A stretch of DNA of 64,000 nt from Antrihabitans auranticaus (GTDB lineage: Bacteria > Actinomycetota > Actinomycetes > Mycobacteriales > Mycobacteriaceae). Every line of letters begins with the position of its first letter. The stretch's first letter is position 1. The stretch spans positions 248,001 to 312,000 of the forward strand of contig NZ_JAEMNW010000005.1 in NCBI RefSeq assembly GCF_016481275.1, given 5' to 3'. Below the pieces are notes generated by a model. That model was given only the letters and a program-made list of their open reading frames with translations, ran no database searches and was not told where the DNA came from. Shown in pieces: positions 50,201 to 58,000 of the stretch. The position numbers and the translations under genes were made by a program.

Positions 50201-53200
50201 GGTCGGCTCCGGCAGCGCCTTGCGGTCGAGTTTGCCGGACGAGTTCAGAGGAAACTCGTCGAGCACCACGACCGCAGCGGGGACCATATACGTCGGTAGG
50301 CGGCCGTCGAGCCAGGACACCAGTTCGTCCCCTGCCACAGTCGCACCCGGACCAGGTACGACATAGGAAACCAACTGGTCGCCGGTGACGGTCTGCTGCA
50401 CGACCGCGACTGCCTGCTGCACCGCGGTGTGCCCGAGCAGCGCGGTCTCGATCTCGCCGAGTTCGATCCGCTGGCCGCGGAACTTCACCTGGAAGTCGGT
50501 GCGCCCGATGTACTCCAAGATGCCGTCCCGGCTCCACCGGACCAGGTCACCGGTGCGATACATCCGATCGCCGGAGCCACTGTAGGGATTCGCGACGAAC
50601 CGGTCGGCGGACAGGTCCGGCCGCGTGACATAGCCGCGAGCAAGTTGCACGCCCGCGAGATACAGCTCACCGGGTACGCCGTCGGGAACGGGCTGCAGAC
50701 GACTGTCGAGCACGTATACCGCGCTGTTCCATTCGGGGCGGCCGATGGCGACGATCGGTTCGCGAGTCTGCCGCTCCCCCACACGCGCGGGCCAATAGGT
50801 GATCGAGACCGCAGCCTCGGTCGGACCGTAAAGATTGTGCAGGCCCGCGGAACTCACGGCCGCGAACGCGGAAACAGTCTCCGGTGGCAGCGCCTCACCG
50901 ATGACGAAAACGTGGCGCAGCGACCGCAATTGTGCCGCGTCGACCTGTCCCGCAAAGACGGCCAGCATCGAGGGTACGAAATCGGTGATCGTAACGTGTT
51001 GTGCGGCAATGGTGTCGGCGAGGTAGAGCGGATCACGGTGGCCGTCGGGTGTGGCGACAACCAGGGTGGCGCCGACGCGCAGGGGCATGAAGTAACCCCA
51101 CAGTGACACGTCGAAGGTCGTGGCGGTCTTCTGCAGATAGACGTCCGACGCGTCCAACCGGTACTCGGACTGCATCCAGGCGACCTGGTTCGCGATCGCA
51201 CTGTGCGGAACCGCAACGCCTTTCGGGCGACCGGTCGAGCCGGACGTGAAGATCGCGTACGCGGGATGATCACCGCGAAGAACGGCCCGCCGCTCGTCGG
51301 CTCGGAGCGCGGCAGCAGAGTACGGAGACAGGTCGACGGCATCGATCTCGATGACCGCTCCCGATTCGGCGGCAAAGCCGTCCCGGGTCGTGCTCAATAT
51401 GCATGCCGGCTGTGCGGTGTCGAGGACGTGCGCGATGCGCTCGGCCGGGTGATCGGGATCGATCGGCACGTACGCGCCGCCTGCACGCACGACCGCGTAC
51501 ATCCCGACCACGAGGTCGATCGATCGTCGCATGGCGAGGGCCACAAGCGATTCCGGTCCGACACCGTTCGATATCAGCAGCCGGGCAACCTGATTGACGC
51601 GCGCATCGAACTCGCCATAGGTCAGCTGGTCACCCTCGAATACGACCGCAGGCGCATCGGGTGTCCGCAAGACTTGCGCGTCGAATCCGGCGAGGAGGTA
51701 CTCGTCGGAGACGTCGAAGTCGGTGGCATTGCGTTCGATCAGGAGTTCGCGACGTTCACTCGCATCGAGCAGGTCGATGTCACCGACCGGACGGTCCGAG
51801 TTGGCCGCGACGGCCGAGAGCAGCTGCAACAACCGACCGGCGAGCAACCGTATGGAAGAGTCGTCGAAAAGATCTGTGGCATAGGTGAACAACGCGCCGA
51901 GACTGCCTGGCGAATCGTGCTCCGGGACCGAAATCGTCAGCTGCAGATCGAACTTCGCGAGTACGCCGTCGAACTCGACGGCTTCCACGCGCAGTCCCGG
52001 CAGTTCGAGCTCGGCAGTGCCCATGTTCTGGAAGAACAGCGCCACCTGGAACAACGGGTGATGGGCGGTGGAGCGGACCGGGTCGAGCACCTCCACGAGT
52101 CGCTCGAAAGGCATGTCCGCATGCGTGAAGGCGGCGAGGTCGTCGTCGCGAACCGCTACCAGGAGGTCGGTGAACGACAGCCCCGGATCGACATCGGTCC
52201 GCAGTACGAGGGTGTTGACGAACATGCCGACGAGGTCGTCGAGTGCTTCCTCGCCACGACCCGCGATCGGCGTACCGATCGTGACATCCGTTGTGGCAGA
52301 AACTCGTCCGAGTACGGCAGCGAAGGCCGCGTGGACCACCATGAACAACGACGCCTCGTGATTGCGGCCGAGTTCCTCGAGCGCTTTGCGCAGCGTGTCG
52401 TCGATGACGAATTCGTAGGTCGCACCCGCGTTGGACCCGACCACCGGGCGGGGCCGGTCCAGCGGGAGGTCGATCCGGTCGGGCAGGCCGTCGAGCCGCT
52501 GTCGCCAGTAGGTCAGCTGCTGCGCCGCAAGCGAATTCGGGTTGCTCTCCGCACCGAGCAGGGTGCGTTGCCACAGTGTGTAATCCGCGTATTGCACCGG
52601 CAGTGCCGGCAGGTCCGGTTTGCTACCGCCGAGCCGTGCCAGATAGCTGCCGACCAGGTCGCGCACCATCGGCACCAGTGACGCACCGTCGGCGGCAATG
52701 TGGTGGACAACGATTGCCAGCACGTGTTCTGCCGGACCGACCGCGAGCAGGGCGATCCGCAGCGGGACAGCCGCGGTGACGTCGAAGCCGCGCATCGCGA
52801 AGTCCGTTATCCAGCCGATCAACTCGCTCTCGGCGACCGGCACCGCCGCCAACTCGCTGACGACGTCCGCGGTCGGGAGTACGACCTGGTGACCGATGCC
52901 GCCGTCTTCGGGGTACACGGTTCGCAGCGACTCGTGCCGCTCGATGACATCGCGGACCGCGGCACCGAGGACCGCGGGATCCAGTTCAGAGACCAGCCGA
53001 ATCGCGAAGGGGATGTTGTTCAGTGCCGATGCCGTGTCGAAGCGGTTGAGGAACCACATTCGTTGCTGCGCCAGCGACAACGGAATGTTCTCCGGTCGCG
53101 TCTGCGGTGTGAGGCGTGGCCGACCGCCTTCGCCACGCAATACTTCGACGGCCGTAGCAAGAGCCGACACCGTGCTGGACTCGAATACAAAGCGAGCAGG

Positions 53201-54970
53201 GACGCGCGCATCCAGCTCGGCACCGAGTCGCGCGGCGACTTTCGTTGCGATCAGCGAGTTTCCGCCGAGATCGAAGAAGTCGTCGTCGCGTCCGACCCGC
53301 TCGACGGACAGCACCTGCGAGAAGACGCGGGCAACCAACTCTTCGGCGGCGTTCGCGGGCGGACTGTATTCGCGAACCTCGAAGACAGGTTCCGGCAACG
53401 CATCCCGATCGAGCTTGCCGACCGGGGTCAACGGGATCTTGTCGAGCACCATGAGAACCGTGGGCACCATGTGGACGGGCAACATCCTGCCCACGAACTC
53501 GAGCACCTCGTCGGTGTCGAGGACACGATTCTCGTCGGGCAGCACGTAGGCGACGAGAGCGGTGGTACCGGAAGACGTTTCGCGTCCGATCGTCACGGCA
53601 AAGGCAATGTCGGGATGCGCTGTCAACGCGGCGTCGATCTCGCCGGGCTCGATGCGGAACCCGCGAATCTTCAACTGCGAGTCGTTGCGTCCGACGAACT
53701 CCACTTCGCCGGAATCCCGTAGCCGCACAATGTCTCCGGTGCGGTACATGCGCTCGCCGGGCTCTGCGGCGTACGGATTCGCGACGAAACGCTGGGTCGT
53801 CAACGCGCGCCGCTCGTGGTAACCGCGCGCAAGTTGCAGACCTGACAGATACAGCTCCCCGGCCACTCCGACCGGCACCCGCTGCAGGCGGGCGTCGAGG
53901 ACGAGTGCGGTCATGTTCCGGATCGCCGGACCGATCGTGATCGCCTCGCCGGGCTGCAGCGGATCACTGATGTTGGTCATGATGGTCGTCTCGGTCGGCC
54001 CGTAGCCGTTGAAGAACTCCCGGCCGTGCGCCCAGCGGTTGACCAGTTCAGGCGGGCAGGCTTCGCCACCGACGCAGACCACACGGAACTCGTCGAGACC
54101 CGCTGGATCCACCGACGCCAACGCCGCAGGTGTCACGAAGCCATGGGTGACACGCTGGGCAGCCACGATCGACGCCAGCTCGGCGCCGCCGTAGATTCCC
54201 GGCGGCACGATAACCATCGTCGAGCCGGCGGCAACCGCGAGCAGGAGTTCGAGGACAGACGCATCGAAACTCGGCGACGCGAAATGCAGCGTCCGTGCCT
54301 CTGCCGTCAGGCGATAGCGCTCGCGCTGTTCGGTGCAAAAGTTCGAGAGACCGGATTGCGTCACGACGACACCCTTGGGCAGGCCCGTCGAACCGGACGT
54401 GTAGATCACGTACGCGACGTTCTCGGCGCGCAGCGGCCGGACGCGGTCTGCGTACGAAACGGGTTCGGACGACACGTCCGCCAATTCACTCTCGATCCCC
54501 GCGCCGTCGATGACCAGCCATTCGACGTCGTTCGCCGACACCCGTTCGAGCGCAGCGGCAATGGTCACGCCGATCACGACGCGGGAGTCGCCGACCATGT
54601 GCGCGATGCGATCGGGCGGGTAGTTCGGGTCGACCGGCACGAAGCCCGCACCGGTCTTCGCGACCGCCCAGACAGCGAGGACGGATTCGATCGATCGCGG
54701 AATACCGACCGCGACAAGATCTTCGGGGCCGAGGCCACGGCCGATGAGCACGCGGGCGAGCCGCGACGACTGCGCATCCAGCTCGGCGTAACTGATCTCG
54801 CGACCGTCGAACGAGATGGCGATGCCGGTGGGGTTCATCTCGACTGCGGCGTTCAGCAGGCTCGGCAGCGGCGCGAACGGGTTGCGCCGCTTACGTTCTG
54901 CACCGCGGGCACTCGCGCGCCGTGGCCGCACCGGGCGCGCCGTTTCGTTCGGCTCGTCCCTATCGGTCAT
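41264..54970 (-). CDS. Non-ribosomal peptide synthetase A: A-T-C-A-T-C-A-T-E-C-A-T-TE
   Basis: A 4568-residue terminal NRPS. Approximate domains: A1 30-525, T1 (Ser572), C2 620-1060 (HHIAADG), A2 1075-1590, T2 (Ser1633), C3 1680-2110 (HHISGDG), A3 2145-2660, T3 (Ser2707, GGDSI form that precedes epimerases), E3 2760-3190 (HHLVVDG, EGHGRE, FNYLGRI), C4 3215-3660 (HHVLLDG, DCL-type SPLQAGMYFHAML), A4 3705-4215, T4 (Ser4261), thioesterase about 4310-4568 (GWSLGG, Ser4399; ARHSEL His). Codes read by eye: A1 DALFCGGIM (unassigned), A2 DVWDFILVS (unassigned), A3 and A4 DFWNVGMVH (Thr). It starts directly with an A domain; the matching C domain is on the preceding protein. Product end: X-X-D-Thr-Thr, then release or cyclisation. 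Confidence 0.95.
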   Translation of the reverse strand: MTDRDEPNETARPVRPRRASARGAERKRRNPFAPLPSLLNAAVEMNPTGIAISFDGREISYAELDAQSSRLARVLIGRGLGPEDLVAVGIPRSIESVLAVWAVAKTGAGFVPVDPNYPPDRIAHMVGDSRVVIGVTIAAALERVSANDVEWLVIDGAGIESELADVSSEPVSYADRVRPLRAENVAYVIYTSGSTGLPKGVVVTQSGLSNFCTEQRERYRLTAEARTLHFASPSFDASVLELLLAVAAGSTMVIVPPGIYGGAELASIVAAQRVTHGFVTPAALASVDPAGLDEFRVVCVGGEACPPELVNRWAHGREFFNGYGPTETTIMTNISDPLQPGEAITIGPAIRNMTALVLDARLQRVPVGVAGELYLSGLQLARGYHERRALTTQRFVANPYAAEPGERMYRTGDIVRLRDSGEVEFVGRNDSQLKIRGFRIEPGEIDAALTAHPDIAFAVTIGRETSSGTTALVAYVLPDENRVLDTDEVLEFVGRMLPVHMVPTVLMVLDKIPLTPVGKLDRDALPEPVFEVREYSPPANAAEELVARVFSQVLSVERVGRDDDFFDLGGNSLIATKVAARLGAELDARVPARFVFESSTVSALATAVEVLRGEGGRPRLTPQTRPENIPLSLAQQRMWFLNRFDTASALNNIPFAIRLVSELDPAVLGAAVRDVIERHESLRTVYPEDGGIGHQVVLPTADVVSELAAVPVAESELIGWITDFAMRGFDVTAAVPLRIALLAVGPAEHVLAIVVHHIAADGASLVPMVRDLVGSYLARLGGSKPDLPALPVQYADYTLWQRTLLGAESNPNSLAAQQLTYWRQRLDGLPDRIDLPLDRPRPVVGSNAGATYEFVIDDTLRKALEELGRNHEASLFMVVHAAFAAVLGRVSATTDVTIGTPIAGRGEEALDDLVGMFVNTLVLRTDVDPGLSFTDLLVAVRDDDLAAFTHADMPFERLVEVLDPVRSTAHHPLFQVALFFQNMGTAELELPGLRVEAVEFDGVLAKFDLQLTISVPEHDSPGSLGALFTYATDLFDDSSIRLLAGRLLQLLSAVAANSDRPVGDIDLLDASERRELLIERNATDFDVSDEYLLAGFDAQVLRTPDAPAVVFEGDQLTYGEFDARVNQVARLLISNGVGPESLVALAMRRSIDLVVGMYAVVRAGGAYVPIDPDHPAERIAHVLDTAQPACILSTTRDGFAAESGAVIEIDAVDLSPYSAAALRADERRAVLRGDHPAYAIFTSGSTGRPKGVAVPHSAIANQVAWMQSEYRLDASDVYLQKTATTFDVSLWGYFMPLRVGATLVVATPDGHRDPLYLADTIAAQHVTITDFVPSMLAVFAGQVDAAQLRSLRHVFVIGEALPPETVSAFAAVSSAGLHNLYGPTEAAVSITYWPARVGERQTREPIVAIGRPEWNSAVYVLDSRLQPVPDGVPGELYLAGVQLARGYVTRPDLSADRFVANPYSGSGDRMYRTGDLVRWSRDGILEYIGRTDFQVKFRGQRIELGEIETALLGHTAVQQAVAVVQQTVTGDQLVSYVVPGPGATVAGDELVSWLDGRLPTYMVPAAVVVLDEFPLNSSGKLDRKALPEPTFEQREFRAPTTPVEEIVAGVFADLLGGARVGLDDDFFALGGNSLVATQAVARLGAALGTRIPVRTLFEASTVQTLAARVEAHSDAGPGTLLAPRVRPAQIPLSLAQQRMWFLNRLDPDSAVNNLPVAIRLTGDLNVAALQAAVGDVIWRHESLRTVFPEQDGKPYQQIRTGADVVPDLTPVVVPADAVVAAVSDFAFRGFDVTSEIPVRVRLFEVSPHEHVLTVVVHHISGDGFSMGPLTRDLVVAYEAQRHGAEPNWPPLAVQYADFALWQREALGSEQDANSLIAKQIDYWRTTLSGLPQELELPTDRPRPQIAGNRGGNFSFTVAAEVHGGLAELAREHNSTLFMAVHAALAVLLARTANTTDVAIGTPVAGRGEEQLDSLIGMFVNTLVLRTDVNPHESFAELLTRARATDIGAFGNADLPFERLVEILDPERSQARHPLFQVMLTFQNMARAALELPGLTVSSVEFDIDLAKFDLQFTLSENTSEDGAPAGLLGVVTYATELFDESTVAEFVDRFQAILAAAVRDAAVPTGDIALLGDADRAQVLFEWNDPVLTAADATLVQLFDERVRRSATSDALVHGELRINYGELDARANRLARKLIAQGVGPEALVAVALPRSVELVVALLAVLKAGGAYLPIDVTYPRERLEFMLSDARPVCLMTQGDAAAGLGAELPVVDVGDTETFDDAPVTDADRNGKLRPENAAYVIYTSGSTGRPKGVLIPHRNVVRLFAHTESKFGFGESDVWTLFHSYAFDFSVWELWGPLLHGGALVVVDYFTTRSPDEFRELLVRERVTVLNQTPSAFYQLAEADRVALTDEPETAGELALRYVVFGGEALELRRLQSWYERHADDTPQLVNMYGITETTVHVSHSALDSAAAASGAASVIGRAIPGLGVYVLDQRLHPVPIGVAGEMYVVGGQLARGYLRRPGLSAGRFVADPYGAPGALMYRTGDIGRWNSDGQLEYAGRSDSQVQLRGFRIELGEIEAALLRHESVADAVAIVRSDERTGERLVGYVVPRSGGAVDTTAVSDFVSGFLTDYMVPDVLVVLAELPLTANGKLDRRALPAPSFVGSLASRAPETELEKSIASVFAEVLGLETVGADDSFFALGGDSIVSIQLVSRAKSRGVVFTPRDVFERKTVAGLAEAAQLHAESGAAPVELVELEGGGVGPMPLPPIVSFMVGRGGGFDRYNQSVALELPIGIERSLLVQTVAAVIDRHDVLRAKLTRVEDDWLLVTEPAGSVDVDALVTRLEFDAALDTAAVAALAVSAQDAALGRLDPANGVVLQFVWLDPVGSPTRSGRLVVVAHHLVVDGVSWRILIPDFIAAWGQLSHGQNVALPAVGTSMRRWAHALVERAVAPDLVAQLPFWRATLAGADPALGDRPFDPAIDLAIAVEKIAVSIPADVTEQLLTTVPKLFHGGVNDGLLAALALAVSRWRRDRGIAESSTLLSLEGHGREEGLVPGADLARTVGWFTSIFPVRLDLAGIDLDDAFASGPAAGAAVKAVKEQLAAVPERGVGYGLLRYLNPDTATELGAMAGGQITFNYLGRISADDVPAGFADIGWIPAGDLGDLSGTPDPDMPAMTALDINAIVVGGQLSANFGFPTTLLERADVNELAEHWIAALRALVDHVAQPGAGGLTPSDLPLVSSTQRDVDAWEAHYPAMTDVWPLSPLQAGMYFHAMLAATSVDVYTAQVTVGLDGTVDTLRLRAAAQAVLDRYPNLRTAFLTNYAGEPVQVVLDHVDIDWAETDLTSSSDSDAAVQRLAETERSRRFDLTAPPLLRFRFVTLAPGRFRLIITNHHVLLDGWSMPLLMKDLLVLYATRGDASVLPAPRSYRNFLEWVSRQDADESMAAWRKALAGVDEPTLLAPADRARQITSISGEYRFGLDEAETAELSRFAAQTGVTVNNVVQAAWGVLLGKLTGDEDVVFGTTVSGRPPELPGVEDMVGLFINTLPVRVRCSAADSVATVLEELQASQASLLGHHLVRLADINAVAGAGAQFDTLFVFESYPIDAEGIAAGASSIDGMSLASVESADATHYPVTVIAQLDSTLKLRMTYLTELFDGQAIELLARRYRNVLAQMIARPEAPVGDIDVVESAERTLLLQEWQNPGSEQTEATLLDLFRSWVSASPGAVALVDGADRISYGELSERANRLARRLIRAGVGPDDRVALALGRSADLVVGVLGVLQAGAAYVPLDITHPASRLEFILADSAPVCVVSTSDDLGDFPATTLPVLRIDDDSDTASGEPVADSDRTAPLRPDNLAYIIYTSGSTGRPKGVGVTHRNVVELLRNSQPLFGFDDSDVWTLFHSYAFDFSVWELWGALAYGGRLVIVDYFTTRTPQDFLELLVREQVTFLNQTPAAFYQLAEADRARSQQAELALRHVVFGGEALDLRRLRDWYERRPATPRLVNMYGITETTVHVSFLGLNAELANDAASIIGRGLPGLSVYVLDSRLRPVPVGVPGEVYVTGRQLSRGYLGRPDLAAVRFVANPFGGGDRMYRTGDLARWNADGQLEYAGRSDLQVQLRGFRIELGEIEAALAGCAGVAHAVAVVRSDAGVEDRLVGYVVPQSGASVDPAEVRTAVGEFLTGYMVPDAIVTLDELPLTPNGKLDRKGLPAPEFVSDRPFREPETDVEQAVAAVIADVLDIERIGLDDDFFALGGNSLSAARVAARLRDLTLPDGRPAEFQLQWLFAYRTVADVAQQLTAPSPAAAAGGLGVVLPIRTPDADDAVFCIHPLMGLAWMYTSIAQFVPDGLAVYGVQSPALVDAEWSPESIDAIAERYVDEIRAVRPSGPYRLLGWSLGGVIAHAMAVRLQALGAEVSSLVMLDSVHAIDLDVFSSELADTLLAAGITEASAATLTELTDDQARRLLDSLGADASVTIGQVQRLFATAVRSARLSTTYRPETFAGDLVFVSAEVEHPSAEDAALTWQPYVSGAVVNHPVPARHSELLGPDALSLIGPILAAEGNVR

Positions 54971-55026
54971 CGAGCGACCACTCCCTCAGCGTGAGCTACT
55001 GCCACGATCTTGTCCGCACAAAGCAT
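54967..55026 (-). CDS. 19-residue coupling ORF between the two NRPS genes
   Basis: MLCADKIVAVAHAEGVVAR. Its ATG overlaps the NRPS-B stop (TGATG) and its TGA overlaps the NRPS-A start (ATGA), so the three frames are chained without a gap. The GAGGGAG that should serve NRPS-A lies inside it. It has no similarity I recognise; it could be a leader peptide that hands ribosomes from one NRPS to the next, or a chance frame. Confidence 0.4.
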   Translation of the reverse strand: MLCADKIVAVAHAEGVVAR

Positions 55027-58000
55027 CAGCCATCCTCCGCGTCCGGGGGCGCCGCGGCCTGCATCGAGTCGAGCGTCGCGACCACACGGTCGTCGAACCA
55101 GGCCTCCCCGGCTGGAAGCGGACCGTCGACGACAACAGCCGCGACCAGCTCGAGAGCCTCGGGATCGAGCGCGGCGAGCGATTCGGAGGCGGCAACGAGC
55201 ATCGTGACCTCTGCCTGATCGAGTGCATCGGCGTCCGCGTCCCGTCCGACGAGCACAGCGGTTGCCCCGGACGTGCCTGCTAGGACCAGTTCGACCAGTC
55301 CGGCGAGCCCACCTGGTTCGCCCACGAATGCCGTACGCGATTCGTAGTCGACGAAGGTCCGTTCCCGGACCTCGTCGACTAGCCGCGAAAGCTCGACAAC
55401 CGTCAGCATCGTCCCGGCCGGCGAGACGTAAGCCGGGTCGGTCAGTTGTAGCGCGCGCACGCGGTCGGCGTAGGTGACCGGCCGGGCCGAGAGCGCAGCG
55501 ATGCCGGCCGCGGCCTCGGGGTCGTCGAGCACCAGCCACTGCACTGCACCGAGCCCCGGTGCTGCGGCCAGGCCGGCGACGTCAGCTGCCGTTGTGATAC
55601 CGATTCGCGGGACTTCGGCCGTGAAGGCGGCAGGATTTCGCGGATCGACCGGGACAACGGCAGCGCCGGCCTTCAGCACTGCCCAGAAGGCGATCGATGC
55701 CTCGACCGTGTGCGCGAGCGCGACGAGCACCCCGTCGCCGGGACCCGCACCGAGGTCGATGACCGCGCGACCGACCTGCGAGGAGCGCGCATCGAGCACC
55801 CTGTACGCGGTCTCGTCGTCGTCGACACTCAAAGCCGGTGCCTCGGGGTCGCCCTCGACGGCAGCGGTGAGTTGCTGCACGAGCGCCGCCGCCCCGACCG
55901 ATTCGCTGCGCACCGTTGCCGCAGGTTGCTGCGCCACCTCCATGCGCTGGCGTTCGGCCTCGTCGAGCACGTCGATGTCACCGACCACGACTGCCGAATC
56001 GGCAGCAACTGCTTCGAGAATCCTGCCGAAGCGCCGCGCGAAACCTTGGACCGTCGACTCGTCGAAAAGATCTGTGGCGTAGGTGAACACACCCGCAAAG
56101 CCGGCAGGCGCGCCGTCGGCTGCGTGGCGTGCTTCCAGGGTCAACTGCAGATCGAACTTCGCAACCGCCTCGCCCGCGTCGAGTGCCTGCACTGTCAACC
56201 CTGGCAACTCGATGCGCGCGGGCTCCAGGTTCTGGAATGTCAGCGCAACCTGGAACAGTGGGTTGCGTGACCGTGAGCGTGCCGGTTGCACGGCATCGAC
56301 CACAGACTCGAACGGGATGTCCGCGTTGGCGAACGCCGAGAGGTCGACCTCGCGGGTGCGCTGCACCAGGTCGGCGAACGCCGCTTCCGGCGCCACGTCG
56401 GTGCGCAGCACCAAGGTGTTGACGAACATGCCGACCAAATCGTCGAGTGCGCGCTCGCCACGGCCCGCGATCGGCGAGCCGATGGCGATGTCGGAGCTTC
56501 CGGACAGACGCGACAGTAGTACGGCGAGCGCGGCGTGGACGACCATGAACAGCGACGCATTGTGCTCGCGGGCAATACGATCCAGCCCCGTGTGCGCGGC
56601 AGCCGAGACGTCGAACTGCAGCATCGCTCCGCGCATCGACTGCACTGCCGGCCTCGGCCGGTCCGCGGGCAGATCGAGTTGTTCGGGCACACCGGACAGG
56701 GCCTTGGTCCAGAATTCCAACTGGCGGGCCGCGAGCGAATCCGGATCGTCGACCGTGCCGACTGTGTCACGTTGCCACAGCGTGTAATCCGCGTACTGGA
56801 TCTCCAGCGGCGACCACGCCGGTGCGCCACCGCCGGCACGGGCGGCGTACGCGATCATCATGTCCCGCACGAGCGGAGCCATCGATGCACCGTCGGAAGC
56901 GATGTGATGGACGACGAGCGTCAGCACCAGATCGTTCTCGCCCAGCGCGAAGAGCCCGACCCGCAGCGGCGGCTCCTCGGTGACGTCGAAGCCCCGCGAA
57001 ACCAGGCCGACGACCTGCTCCATCAGCTCCGCTTCGGCGACGGCCACCGGCGTGAGGTCGAGGTCGACCTGTGCGGCAGGCAAAATCTCCTGATGCGGGG
57101 TGTCGCCTGCGACCGGGTACCTGGTTCGCAGCGCCTCGTGCCGCTCGACGACGTCGCCGAATGCCAGCCGCAGCGCGTCGGTGTCCATCGCACCGGTGAG
57201 GCGGATGGCAAACGGAATGTTGTAGGTCGCGGCCTCGGGATCGGCCTGATTGATCACCCACATGCGTTGCTGCGCAAGCGAAAGCGGTATGAGCGCCGGG
57301 CGCTCCGCCGGTATCAGGGCAGCGCGGCGCGGACCGCCGGTCGCGGCGCCCACCCGTGCGGCAAGCGCGGAGACCGTCGATGCCTCGAAGATTTCGCGGA
57401 CACCGATCGACGCGTCGAGCGCATCGTTCAAGCGGGCGACCGCACGCGTAGCGATCAGCGAGTTGCCGCCGAGGGCAAAGAAGTCGTCGTCGAGTCCGAC
57501 CTGCGCAACGCCGAGCAACTCGGCGAACACGTCGGCGACGGCCTGCTCGATCGGCGTGCCGGGCTCACGGAACGCGGCACTGCTCGTGTACTCCGGCGCG
57601 GGAAGTGCCTTGCGATCCAGCTTGCCGTTGGGAGTCAACGGCAGCTCGTCCAGCCGCATGACGGCGTCCGGAAGCATGTAGGCCACAAGGAAGTCCGCGG
57701 CGAACGTGCGAACCTCGGCTGCCTCGACAGTCGAGCCGGACTCGGCCACGACGTAGCCGACGAGGCGGTCGCCGAACTGATCGTCGCTGCGCACGGATGC
57801 GACAGCTTGCGCGACACCGGGATAGCGCAGTAGCGCGGCTTCGATCTCGCCGAGTTCGATTCGGAAACCGCGCAACTGGACCTGCTGGTCGCTGCGGCCC
57901 GCGTACTCGAGTTGACCGTCGCGGTTCCAGCGCGCCACGTCGCCGGTGCGGTACATCCGCGCACCGGGCGCACCGAACGGGTCGGCGACGAAGCGTGCAG

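Noticed and set aside
45824-50299. A 1491-codon open frame antisense to NRPS-A
   Set aside because: It mirrors the NRPS frame in GC-rich DNA, has no domain-like stretches, and its residues (Arg, Val, Asp, His runs) are those expected opposite a biased coding strand. Similar long antisense frames occur opposite rpoA/rplQ and the other NRPS.
50000-51400. A2 as a serine-activating domain
   Set aside because: It shares DVW..F.LV with Ser codes, but His278 and Ser301 are replaced, so I leave the substrate open.
53200-54970. A1 of NRPS-A as the starter module of the peptide
   Set aside because: It lacks a C domain, as a starter would, but NRPS-B upstream ends with an unpaired C domain on the same strand and the two genes overlap through a small ORF. 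A split internal module explains both facts.
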